From contig JAWVEV010000111.1 in assembly GCA_033856535.1 (NCBI GenBank), positions 1 through 7,778 of the forward strand: DNA of 7,778 nucleotides, given 5' to 3'. Source of the DNA: JAWVEV01 sp033856535. GTDB taxonomy: Bacteria; Actinomycetota; Thermoleophilia; Miltoncostaeales; Miltoncostaeaceae. Below the pieces are notes generated by a model. That model searched no databases, was not told the origin of the DNA, and worked only from the letters and a program-made list of their open reading frames with translations. The stretch's first letter is position 1; every line of letters starts with the position of its first letter. The position numbers were made by a program, and so were the translations under genes. This document shows, piece by piece, positions 1 through 6,063 of the stretch.

Positions 1-2
1 TG

Positions 3-62
3 GCCCCGCCGGAGAGCCGGCTGACGGTCGCGGTCGAGGGCGGAGAGGCCGCCCCCGCCTAG
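3..62 (+). CDS. Possible C-terminal end of an unidentified gene (partial)
   Basis: The frame starting at base 3 is open from the window edge to a TAG at 60-62. It encodes 19 residues ending in LTVAVEGGEAAPA, and nearly every codon ends in G or C, as in the real genes here. Its stop overlaps the stop of lgt on the opposite strand, a normal tail-to-tail arrangement. Too little is present to name a product. In such GC-rich DNA a 60-base open frame can also arise by chance, so the call is weak. Confidence 0.35.
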   Translation, partial: APPESRLTVAVEGGEAAPA

Positions 63-949
63 CGGCGCTTGGAGCGCGGCCTCGGTCGCGCCGTCCTGGC
101 GTGCGAGCCGCCGGCGCGCCGCGGCACCTTGGGCAGCATCGGCTGCCGGCGCTCGGTGCGGAGCTGGGTCACCAGGAACGCCGCGGCCGCGATGGCCAGC
201 GCCGCCACGGCGACGTAGAAGTTGAGCCGCTGGCCGTAGAACTGCTGCGAGGGGTCGATCCGCAGCTGCTCCCAGATGATCCGCCCGGCGCAGTAGAAGG
301 CCACGTAGAGGCAGAAGATGCCCGGCGCCCGGATGCGGAAGCGCCGGCCGATCCAGATCAGGAGCAGCGCGGCCGCGGTGTTCCACACCATCTCGTAGAG
401 GAAGGTGGGGTGGAACGTGGTGCTGTCGAGGTAGCCGTCCGGGCGGTCCTGGACGTCGACCTCGAGGCCCCAGGGCAGGTCCGTCGGGGTGCCGAAGAGC
501 TCCTGGTTGAAGTAGTTGCCGAGCCGCCCGATCGCCTGGGCGAGCAGGATCCCGGGCGCGGCGGCGTCCATGAACCCGGTGACGCTGGCGCCCTTCAGGC
601 GCACGACCAGCGCGCCGGCCAGCACGCCGAAGAGGATCGCCCCCCAGATGCCGAGGCCGCCCTCCCAGATCGCGAATGGGGCGTACCACTGGTCGCCGAC
701 CTGGTCCCAGCTGGTGACGTCGTGGTACAGGCGCGCCCCGATCAGGCCGGCGAGCACCGACCAGAGCGCGACCTCGAAGACCAGGTCCGTGTCGCCGCCG
801 CGCGCGCGCCAGCGCACCGTGGTGAGCACCGTGGCCACGACGATGCCGGCCAGGATGCAGAGGGCGTAGAGCCGGATCTCCAGCGGGCCGATCTCGAACT
901 GGCGGATCGACGGCGCCGGGATGGACGCCGCGAACGCCGCGGCCGTCAC
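59..949 (-). CDS. lgt: Prolipoprotein diacylglyceryl transferase Lgt
   Basis: Lgt is an integral membrane enzyme that moves a diacylglyceryl group from phosphatidylglycerol to the lipobox cysteine of prolipoproteins, the first step of lipoprotein maturation. The 296-residue product shows the family landmarks: a YALCI opening helix (28-32), GARLYH (71-76), WEGGLGIWG (95-103), the signature GRLGNYFNQELFG (141-153) with the conserved Arg142 and Asn145, and HPTFLYE (180-186), among about seven hydrophobic segments. I chose the GTG at 949 because it gives the usual short N-terminus before the IPAPSIRQF segment; a TTG at 1051 would add 34 arginine- and proline-rich residues not expected in the family. 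No clear Shine-Dalgarno precedes the GTG. The last 30 or so residues form an arginine-rich tail of low complexity. The gene is divergent from znuA, whose lipoprotein product is an expected substrate. Confidence 0.96.
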   Translation of the reverse strand: MTAAAFAASIPAPSIRQFEIGPLEIRLYALCILAGIVVATVLTTVRWRARGGDTDLVFEVALWSVLAGLIGARLYHDVTSWDQVGDQWYAPFAIWEGGLGIWGAILFGVLAGALVVRLKGASVTGFMDAAAPGILLAQAIGRLGNYFNQELFGTPTDLPWGLEVDVQDRPDGYLDSTTFHPTFLYEMVWNTAAALLLIWIGRRFRIRAPGIFCLYVAFYCAGRIIWEQLRIDPSQQFYGQRLNFYVAVAALAIAAAAFLVTQLRTERRQPMLPKVPRRAGGSHARTARPRPRSKRR

Positions 950-1093
950 GGGCGACCGCCGGGGAGGTGGGGACGCGCAGCGGGCGGCGGCCCGCCGGCC
1001 GGGGTCGTGGGCGCCTGGCCGGACACGGCGCGATCGTAGTGCACCGCGCAAGGCCCGGCGGGCGCCGGCGTCGCTCCGGGCCGGCCACTTTCT

Positions 1094-1112
1094 GATAGTG
1101 ATTCCCGTTGTC
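1094..1112 (+). promoter_or_regulatory. Candidate Fur/Zur-type operator upstream of znuA
   Basis: The 19-mer GATAGTGATTCCCGTTGTC matches the classical Fur box GATAATGATAATCATTATC at 13 of 19 positions. It sits in the one AT-richer patch of a very GC-rich spacer, about 38 bases before the znuA start. Zinc importer genes are commonly repressed through such boxes by Zur. The left half is good; the right half is degenerate and the site is only weakly palindromic. A Fur-family gene lies at 6476-6940. The patch could instead be part of a promoter. Confidence 0.45.
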
Positions 1113-1130
1113 GCGCGTCACGAGCGCGCG
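1112..1130 (+). other. Small stem-loop in the znuA leader
   Basis: CGCGCG at 1112-1117 can pair with CGCGCG at 1125-1130 around the 7-base loop TCACGAG. It lies between the Fur-like box and the znuA Shine-Dalgarno (GGAGG at 1142-1146). A six-pair all-GC stem is not rare in this composition, so a role is uncertain. Confidence 0.25.
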
Positions 1131-1150
1131 CCTGAACGGACGGAGGACGC

Positions 1151-2101
1151 ATGGGCAGCCGCCGATGGCCGCGGCGGAGCACGCCGGGGCGGGCCGTGGT
1201 GGCCGCGGTCGCGCTGGCGCTCGCCCTGGTCCCGGCGCTGGCCGGCTGCGACGACGCGGGCCCAGGGGCCGGCGAGCCCACCGTCGCGGTCACCACGCCC
1301 CTGCTCGGCGCGATCGTGCGCGAGGTGGTGGGCGACGCGGCCGAGGTGGACGTCCTGATGCCGAACGGCGCCGACCCGCACGACTTCGCGCCCTCCGCCC
1401 GCGACGTGGAGGAGCTGACCCACGCGGACCTGGTGGTCGAGAACGGCCTCGGGCTCGAGCAGGGCCTGGAGGAGGCGCTCGACGAGGCGCGGCGCGCCGG
1501 CGTGCCGATCTTCACCGCGACCGACCACGTGCGCCTGCGGCACCCGGGCGAGGGGGAGGAGCTCGAGGAGGACGGCGAGCACGGCCACGGCCTCGAGGAC
1601 CCGCACATCTGGATGGACCCGCTCACGATGCGCGACGTGGTGACCGCGCTGGCGCCCGCCGCCGGCAAGGCGGTCGGCGCCGACCTGGCCCCGGCGGCGG
1701 CCCGCGAGGAGCGCCGGCTGGTCGCGCTGACGCGTGAGATCCGGCACGACCTGGCCGTCATCCCGGCCGGCCGGCGCCGGCTGGTGACCGGGCACGACTC
1801 GATGGGCTACTTCGCCGACCGCTTCGGCTTCTCGCTGGTCGGCTCGATCATCCCGTCCTTCAGCTCCCAGGCCGAGGTGTCCGCGGGCGAGCTGGCCGGC
1901 CTGAAGCGCCGCGTCGAGGGGCTCGGCGTGCCGGCCGTCTTCACCGAGCTCGGCACGCCGCGGAACGTGGCCGAGGCCCTCGGGGGCGAGCTGGGCATCA
2001 GGGTGATCGAGGTGCCGAGCCACACGCTGCCCGACGACGGGAGCTACGCGAGCTTCATGCGCACCGTCGCGAACGCCGTGCTCGAGGGGCTCGCCCCGTG
2101 A
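1151..2101 (+). CDS. znuA: Zinc ABC transporter substrate-binding lipoprotein ZnuA
   Basis: This is the metal-capturing component of a cluster A-I (ZnuA/TroA family) importer, held on the outer face of the membrane by a lipid anchor. The 316-residue product starts with an Arg-rich n-region, a hydrophobic core (15-29) and the lipobox LAGC (30-33), so Cys33 would be lipidated. Metal-ligand motifs are in family order: DPHDF (His77), DPHIWMDP (His152) and GHDSMGYF (His215). The fourth position is unclear; candidates are His291, Asp295 or Asp296 near PSHTLPDDGSY. Between His126 and His152 is a short acidic/histidine loop (HGHGLEDPH region), much shorter than the His-rich loop of E. coli ZnuA. The ATG at 1151 has GGAGG four bases upstream. 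The stop overlaps the znuB start. Zinc is favoured over manganese from the His-rich elements here and in ZnuC and the Fur-like box; this is inference. Confidence 0.93.
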   Translation: MGSRRWPRRSTPGRAVVAAVALALALVPALAGCDDAGPGAGEPTVAVTTPLLGAIVREVVGDAAEVDVLMPNGADPHDFAPSARDVEELTHADLVVENGLGLEQGLEEALDEARRAGVPIFTATDHVRLRHPGEGEELEEDGEHGHGLEDPHIWMDPLTMRDVVTALAPAAGKAVGADLAPAAAREERRLVALTREIRHDLAVIPAGRRRLVTGHDSMGYFADRFGFSLVGSIIPSFSSQAEVSAGELAGLKRRVEGLGVPAVFTELGTPRNVAEALGGELGIRVIEVPSHTLPDDGSYASFMRTVANAVLEGLAP

Positions 2102-2937
2102 TCGGCGCGCTCTGGGACCCGTTCGCGTCGAACGAGTTCATGGTCCGCGCGCTGCTGGCCGGGGTGATCGTGGCCTGCGCGTCGGCCGTGGTCGGCACCT
2201 TCGTGGTGCTCCGCGGCCTGGCCTTCATCGGCGACGCGCTGGCGCACGGGGTGCTGCCCGGCGTGGCGGGCGCGCTCCTGCTGGGGCTGCCCGGGGCGCT
2301 CGGGGCGGCCGTCGGCGCCGGCGCGATGATCGCCGGCGTGAGCCTGGTGACGCGCCGCTCGCGCCTCTCGGGCGACACCGCGATCGGGCTGCTCTTCGTG
2401 GGGATGCTCGCGCTCGGCGTGGTGATGGTCTCGCGCTCGAGCTCGTTCAGCGGCGACCTGACCCGGATCCTCTTCGGCGACGTGCTCGGCATCGCCTGGA
2501 GCGACCTCTCCTGGCAGCTCGCCGCGGCCGTCGCGGTGATCGCGATCGCCGGGCTCTGCGCGCGGCCCTTCCTGATGCTCTCGTTCGACCGCGAGCAGGC
2601 GCGCGCCGCCGGCTTCGCGGCCGAGCGCTACCACGCGCTGATGCTCGCGCTCGTCGCGGCCACGGTGATCGCCTCGTTTCAGGCGGTGGGGACGCTGCTG
2701 GTGTTCGGGATGCTGATCGCGCCGCCCGCGACGGCCGCGCTCGTCGCCCGCCGGATCGGGACGATGATGGCCGGCGGCGCCGCCATCGGGAGCCTCTCGG
2801 TGCTCGTCGGCCTGCTGCTCTCGTACCACCTCGACCTGGCCGCCGGCGCGACGATCGTGCTGGTGGAGGTGGGGATCTTCTTCTGCGCGCTGGCGGCGAC
2901 GAGCATCCGGGCCGCGCGGGCGCCGGCGATCACGTGA
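2098..2937 (+). CDS. znuB: Zinc ABC transporter permease ZnuB
   Basis: This is the membrane channel of the importer (ABC-3 permease family), 279 residues, almost wholly made of hydrophobic helices (about eight). Family features are the motif GDALAHGVLPG (45-55) after the second helix, the coupling segment SFDREQARAAGF just before the helix pair that follows, and the conserved GTLLVFGMLIAPPATAAL stretch. The start is a GTG at 2098 that overlaps the znuA stop by four bases (GTGA), so translation is very likely coupled to znuA. The stop codon at 2935-2937 lies inside the left arm of a stem-loop in the gap before znuC. Confidence 0.94.
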   Translation: MIGALWDPFASNEFMVRALLAGVIVACASAVVGTFVVLRGLAFIGDALAHGVLPGVAGALLLGLPGALGAAVGAGAMIAGVSLVTRRSRLSGDTAIGLLFVGMLALGVVMVSRSSSFSGDLTRILFGDVLGIAWSDLSWQLAAAVAVIAIAGLCARPFLMLSFDREQARAAGFAAERYHALMLALVAATVIASFQAVGTLLVFGMLIAPPATAALVARRIGTMMAGGAAIGSLSVLVGLLLSYHLDLAAGATIVLVEVGIFFCALAATSIRAARAPAIT

Positions 2938-2957
2938 GACGAGCGGGGCGTCTCACG
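2933..2957 (+). other. Stem-loop covering the znuB stop codon
   Basis: CGTGAGACG (2933-2941) and CGTCTCACG (2949-2957) form a perfect nine-pair stem with the 7-base loop AGCGGGG. The znuB stop TGA (2935-2937) is in the left arm. No run of T follows, so it is not a classical intrinsic terminator. It could attenuate transcription, protect or direct cleavage of the mRNA, or tune znuC relative to znuAB. Confidence 0.6.
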
Positions 2958-2967
2958 CGCGTGCGAG

Positions 2968-2988
2968 CGAGCCGGCAGAGCCGGCTCG
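2968..2988 (+). other. Second stem-loop in the znuB-znuC gap
   Basis: CGAGCCGG (2968-2975) and CCGGCTCG (2981-2988) form a perfect eight-pair stem with the loop CAGAG. Its right arm can alternatively pair with the bases just before the znuC start: CGGCTC (2982-2987) with GAGCCG (2991-2996), loop GAC. That alternative would bury the first base of the GTG start codon and excludes this stem. No Shine-Dalgarno is visible before znuC. Whether the two folds really exchange is inference. Confidence 0.5.
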
Positions 2989-2995
2989 ACGAGCC

Positions 2996-3808
2996 GTGAG
3001 CGGGCCGGCGATCGCGGCCGAGGGGCTCGCGGTGGGCTACGGCCGGCGCGCGGTGGTCGAGGGGCTGACCTTCGCGCTGCCGCCGGGCGCCTCGGTGGCG
3101 CTGGTGGGGACCAACGGGTCGGGCAAGTCCACCCTGATCCGCACCGTGGTGGGGCTGCTGGAGCCGATGGCCGGACGGCTGGCGGTGCTGGGCGGCGATC
3201 CGGGCGCCGCTCCCGCGCGGGTCGCCTACCTGGGCCAGTTCCGCCGCTCGGGCTTCGCCCTGCCGCTGCGCGCGGCCGACGTGGTCGCGATGGGGCGCTT
3301 CGCGGCGCGCGGCCTGCTCGGGCGCATGCGCGCCGAGGACCGCGAGGCGGTGGCCGGGGCGATGTCGCGGATGGGCGTCGCCGACCTCGCCGACGCGCCG
3401 CTGCCGAGCCTCTCGGGCGGGCAGCAGCAGCGGGTCTACCTGGCGCAGGCGCTGGCCTGGGGCGCCGACCTGCTGGTGCTGGACGAGCCCACCACGGGCC
3501 TCGACCCCGGCGGGCGGGCGCTGCTCGCGTCCGCGCTGGCGGCCGAGCGGGCGCGCGGCGCGGCGTGCGTGGTGGCGACCCATGACATCCGCGACGCGAT
3601 GGAGGCCGACCTCGCGCTGCTGCTCGCGGGCCACGTGGTGGCGTTCGGGCCGCCGGCCGAGGTGATCACCCGCGAGGCCCTCCTGGCGACCTTCGGGCTG
3701 GCGCTCTCGGCCACCGCCGAGGAGGGCGTGCTGGCGATGGATCCGGGCCACGGGCACGACCACGATCACGAGCACGGGCACGACGTCGGGGACGGGCACG
3801 CGCACTGA
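2996..3808 (+). CDS. znuC: Zinc ABC transporter ATP-binding protein ZnuC with His-rich tail
   Basis: This is the cytoplasmic ATPase that powers ZnuB. The 270 residues contain Walker A GTNGSGKST (38-46), Q-loop Gln81, the signature LSGGQ (139-143), Walker B LLVLDEP (159-165), the D-loop GLD (168-170) and switch His196, so all catalytic elements are intact. The last 19 residues form a tail with eight histidines mixed with Asp/Glu/Gly (252-270), a likely zinc-binding or zinc-sensing extension; His-rich ends occur in some other ZnuC proteins. The GTG at 2996 is the only usable start that keeps the first beta strand; upstream in-frame codons back to the znuB stop include no ATG, GTG or TTG. It is 58 bases after znuB, in a gap full of stem-loops and without a visible Shine-Dalgarno. 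Another stem-loop straddles its stop. Confidence 0.94.
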   Translation: MSGPAIAAEGLAVGYGRRAVVEGLTFALPPGASVALVGTNGSGKSTLIRTVVGLLEPMAGRLAVLGGDPGAAPARVAYLGQFRRSGFALPLRAADVVAMGRFAARGLLGRMRAEDREAVAGAMSRMGVADLADAPLPSLSGGQQQRVYLAQALAWGADLLVLDEPTTGLDPGGRALLASALAAERARGAACVVATHDIRDAMEADLALLLAGHVVAFGPPAEVITREALLATFGLALSATAEEGVLAMDPGHGHDHDHEHGHDVGDGHAH

Positions 3809-3822
3809 CCGGCCCGTCCCCG
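3787..3822 (+). terminator. Stem-loop straddling the znuC stop (possible terminator or attenuator)
   Basis: CGGGGACGGGC (3787-3797) and GCCCGTCCCCG (3812-3822) make a perfect 11-pair stem; the 14-base loop contains the znuC stop TGA (3806-3808). No T-run follows. The right arm overlaps a competing hairpin, CCCCGCA (3818-3824) with TGCGGGG (3838-3844), so only one can form at a time. Because the left arm is coding, translating ribosomes would keep the first fold open. Actinobacterial terminators often lack a T-run, so this may partly end the znu transcript. Confidence 0.45.
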
Positions 3823-3875
3823 CATCCTTCGCCCCGTTGCGGGGTACAAGGGCGGGAGCGGGGGCGGCACGGGGA

Positions 3876-3894
3876 CCGCTCGCCCGGAGAGCGG
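3876..3894 (+). other. Small stem-loop next to the ribosome site of the 38-residue ORF
   Basis: CCGCTC (3876-3881) pairs with GAGCGG (3889-3894) around GCCCGGA. The right arm runs into the purine-rich stretch GGGGGTGG (3893-3900), the only candidate Shine-Dalgarno for the GTG at 3905. The rest of the 96-base gap after znuC shows no convincing promoter. Confidence 0.25.
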
Positions 3895-3904
3895 GGGTGG
3901 CTCG

Positions 3905-4021
3905 GTGGAATGGTTGATCCTGATGATCGTGCTGTTGCTGGTCATCGTCGGCGCGCTCGCGATGGTGCAGCGCCGCCGGCGCGCCGGCGGCGTGATCGCC
4001 GGCAAGAAGCGGCACGGCTGA
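3905..4021 (+). CDS. 38-residue single-pass membrane protein
   Basis: A short open frame from a GTG at 3905 to TGA at 4019-4021 encodes MEWLILMIVLLLVIVGALAM (1-20), a clean transmembrane helix, then VQRRRRAGG and a basic cytoplasmic end, VIAGKKRHG. The positive-inside rule places the tail in the cytoplasm. The candidate ribosome site is GGGGGTGG at 3893-3900. Only two bases separate its stop from the ATG of the first PRC-barrel gene, which argues that it is translated and coupled to that gene. I do not recognise a family. It may serve as a membrane anchor or partner for the PRC-barrel proteins; this is inference from position only. Confidence 0.7.
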   Translation: MEWLILMIVLLLVIVGALAMVQRRRRAGGVIAGKKRHG

Positions 4022-4023
4022 CG

Positions 4024-4557
4024 ATGGGCACGCTGATGCGGTGCCGCGACGTGAGCGGCCGCCCGGTGGTGACGCTGGACGAGGCCGATGACATCGCGGA
4101 GGTGAAGGACGTGGTCTTCGACGGCGTCGAGGGCGTCGTGGTGGGGCTCACGCTGAACGGGCGCGGACTGCTGTCCGGGCCGCTGCACGAGGTGCTGCCC
4201 TGGTCGCGGATCCGGGCCCTCGGACCGGACGCGGTGATGATCGACGGCAAGGGCGCGCTGGGCGAGCCCGACGAGGTCATGGAGGGGGCCGGCGCGGACC
4301 CGAATGCGGACGTGATCGGCGCCCGCGTGATCACGGAGAACGGCACGGCCCTCGGGGAGGTGGTCGACATGGTGATCGAGGTGAGCGGGAGCCGCGCCGC
4401 GGTTGTCGGGTTCGCGATGGTCCGCCTCGACGCGGGCCGGGACGCCCCGACCACCCTGATCCCGGCCGAGGACGTCATCTCGGTGTCCGGCGACGCCATG
4501 ATCGTCCCGCCGTCGGTCGAGCGGCTGGTCCGCGAGGGGCGGGGGGTGGCGTCATGA
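4024..4557 (+). CDS. Double PRC-barrel domain protein, first paralogue
   Basis: The product is 177 residues, soluble, acidic, and built of two PRC-barrel-like repeats. Repeat one spans about 4-78 (MRCRDVSGRPVV, a DVVFDGVEGVVVGLTL strand pair, then LPWSRIRALGPDAVMID). Repeat two spans about 94-165 (VIGARVITENGTALGEVVDM, then LIPAEDVISVSGDAMIV). PRC barrels occur in the photosynthetic reaction centre H subunit and RimM, and many stand-alone bacterial ones have no known role; they usually act as protein-binding modules. No catalytic residues are visible. I chose the ATG at 4024, two bases after the small membrane ORF; ATG 4036 is an alternative and would cost four residues. The stop overlaps the next start (ATGA), so the two PRC genes are translationally coupled. 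The product resembles the next protein in layout and motifs, so they are probably tandem duplicates. Confidence 0.85.
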   Translation: MGTLMRCRDVSGRPVVTLDEADDIAEVKDVVFDGVEGVVVGLTLNGRGLLSGPLHEVLPWSRIRALGPDAVMIDGKGALGEPDEVMEGAGADPNADVIGARVITENGTALGEVVDMVIEVSGSRAAVVGFAMVRLDAGRDAPTTLIPAEDVISVSGDAMIVPPSVERLVREGRGVAS

Positions 4558-5054
4558 GGCGCCTGAGCGACGCGAGCGGCGAGCCCGTGTTGAGCCGCGA
4601 GACCGCCGAGCGGGTGGGCAAGGTGCGCAACCTGGTGCTCGACGTGCCGGGACGCCGCATCGCCGCGATCCACGTCGACGGCCGGAAGGCGCGCGCGCGG
4701 CTGGTCGACTGGGACGCGATCGTCGGCTTCGGCCCGGACGGCGTGATCATCGACTCGGAGCGCTCGCTCCGCGGGCCCGGGGAGGGCGAGGAGCTCGAGG
4801 TGGCCTCGGGTCACCGCGGCCTGGACGGGCGCATGGTCCTGAGCGACGACGGCTTCGAGCTCGGCCGGATCACGGACGTCGTCTTCGACGAGGAGAGCGG
4901 CGCCCTGATCACGATCGTGATCGACGAGGCCGAGCATCCCGCGGCGCGCCTCCGGGCGCTCGGGCCCTACTGCATGATCCTCGCCGCCGGCGACCTGCCG
5001 GCGCTGGAGGCGCCGGCCGCGGCCCAGGGCGCCGCGCACGAGGCGCCCTACTAG
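4554..5054 (+). CDS. Double PRC-barrel domain protein, second paralogue
   Basis: The 166-residue product again has two PRC-barrel-like repeats. The first, about 1-72, runs from MRRLSDASGEPV through VRNLVLDVPGRRIAAIHVDG to IVGFGPDGVIID, closely parallel to GPDAVMID in the upstream protein. The second, about 88-150, holds MVLSDDGFELGRITDVVFDEES and LRALGPYCMIL. It ends with an Ala/Pro/Glu-rich tail of about 16 residues. The ATG at 4554 overlaps the previous stop and follows the purine-rich GGGGGGTGG. No enzyme motif is visible, and the function is unknown. The gene is followed within 12 bases by a strong terminator, so this is the last gene of its unit. A scaffold or adaptor role with its paralogue is inference. 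Confidence 0.85.
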   Translation: MRRLSDASGEPVLSRETAERVGKVRNLVLDVPGRRIAAIHVDGRKARARLVDWDAIVGFGPDGVIIDSERSLRGPGEGEELEVASGHRGLDGRMVLSDDGFELGRITDVVFDEESGALITIVIDEAEHPAARLRALGPYCMILAAGDLPALEAPAAAQGAAHEAPY

Positions 5055-5065
5055 ACGGGACTCCG

Positions 5066-5100
5066 ACGCCCCGGGGAGGCGGTCGCTCCCCGGGGCGTTT
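5066..5100 (+). terminator. Intrinsic terminator after the PRC-barrel genes
   Basis: ACGCCCCGGGGAG (5066-5078) pairs perfectly with CTCCCCGGGGCGT (5086-5098), 13 pairs, around the loop GCGGTCG, and is followed by TTTAA. It is the clearest terminator in the window. Only 37 bases separate it from the sseA start, so the sseA promoter must overlap it, or sseA depends partly on read-through. Confidence 0.85.
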
Positions 5101-5137
5101 AACGTCTGAGGCGCCCGGCATGCGACCCAGGAGAACG

Positions 5138-6061
5138 ATGGCGCCGTCGACCGAGACCGACCCGGACCCGAAGCTCGCCGCCTACCACCGGCCCGACCGC
5201 CTGGTCACCACCGCGTGGCTGGCGGAGCGCCTGGACGACCCGGCGATCGTGGTGGCCGAGTCCGACGAGGACGTGCTCCTGTACGAGACCGGGCACATCC
5301 CCGGCGCGGTGAAGATCGACTGGCACGCCGACCTGAACGACCCGGTGGCGCGCGACTACGTCGACGCCGACGGGTTCGCCGCGCTGATGGCGGCGAAGGG
5401 CGTGACCCGCGACACGACGCTGGTCTTCTACGGCGACAACTTCAACTGGTGGGCGGCCTACGCGATGTGGGTCTGCAAGCTCTTCGGCCACGAGGACGTG
5501 CGGCTGCTGGACGGCGGGCGCAAGAAGTGGATCGACGAGGGGCGCCCGCTCACGACCGAGGTGCCGGCGCCGGCGCCGGCCGAGTACCCGCGGGTGGAGC
5601 GCGACGACGTCGCGATCCGCGCCTTCAAGGAGGACGTGCTGGCCCACATCGGCACCGCCGGCCGCCTGGTCGACGTGCGCTCGCTGGGCGAGTACTCGGG
5701 CGAGCTGACGCACATGCCGGACTACCCGCAGGAGGGCGCGATCCGCGGCGGCCACGTGCCGGGCGCGGTGAACGTGCCCTGGCGCCGGGCGGTGAACGAG
5801 GAGGACGGCACCTTCAAGCCGGCCGACGAGCTGCGCGCGATCTACCTCGAGGAGCAGGGGCTCCGCCCCGGCGACGACGTGATCGCCTACTGCCGCATCG
5901 GCGAGCGCTCGAGCCACACCTGGTTCGTGCTCACCCAGCTGCTCGGCCTGGAGAACGTGCGCAACTACGACGGCTCGTGGGTGGAGTGGGGCAACGCCGT
6001 GCGCGTTCCGATCGAGCGCCCGGGCCACCCGGTGCGGCCGCCGATCGGCGGGGGGCGCTGA
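5138..6061 (+). CDS. sseA: Thiosulfate sulfurtransferase (tandem rhodanese), SseA type
   Basis: The enzyme takes sulfane sulfur from a donor such as thiosulfate onto an active-site cysteine and passes it to an acceptor. The 307 residues hold two rhodanese domains. The N-terminal one (about 20-150; ESDEDVLLYETGHIPGAVKIDW, then YGDNFNWWAAYAMW) is inactive, with Asp100 where the cysteine would be. The C-terminal one (about 170-295) has the active loop CRIGER (252-257) followed by SSHTWF. From memory, long stretches closely resemble M. tuberculosis SseA (about 297 residues), including THMPDYP and NYDGSW. The ATG at 5138 is chosen because GGAG at 5130-5133 precedes it at a normal distance; the ATG at 5120 would add six residues without such a site. 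sufE begins two bases after the stop, suggesting that persulfide is handed to SufE. Confidence 0.95.
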   Translation: MAPSTETDPDPKLAAYHRPDRLVTTAWLAERLDDPAIVVAESDEDVLLYETGHIPGAVKIDWHADLNDPVARDYVDADGFAALMAAKGVTRDTTLVFYGDNFNWWAAYAMWVCKLFGHEDVRLLDGGRKKWIDEGRPLTTEVPAPAPAEYPRVERDDVAIRAFKEDVLAHIGTAGRLVDVRSLGEYSGELTHMPDYPQEGAIRGGHVPGAVNVPWRRAVNEEDGTFKPADELRAIYLEEQGLRPGDDVIAYCRIGERSSHTWFVLTQLLGLENVRNYDGSWVEWGNAVRVPIERPGHPVRPPIGGGR

Positions 6062-6063
6062 CC

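Noticed and set aside
101..1039. Long plus-strand frame opposite lgt
   Set aside because: The Asp/Glu/Arg-rich repetitive translation is the antisense of lgt, whose signature motifs are all present on the other strand.
950..1090. Promoter elements in the GC-rich half of the lgt-znuA spacer
   Set aside because: No hexamer pair with sensible spacing was convincing; only the AT-richer patch at 1091-1112 stands out.
2930..4015. Long open frame on the minus strand opposite znuC
   Set aside because: Low-complexity Arg/His/Ala-rich translation antiparallel to znuC, whose ATPase motifs are complete. Long antisense frames are expected at this GC content.
3910..4023. N-terminal extension of the first PRC-barrel protein
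   Set aside because: It is an Arg-rich off-frame reading of the 38-residue membrane ORF; the PRC domain starts at the ATG at 4024.
5099..6028. Long minus-strand frame opposite sseA
   Set aside because: It mirrors the sseA codons, has no family-like motif, and lies fully under a well-recognised gene.
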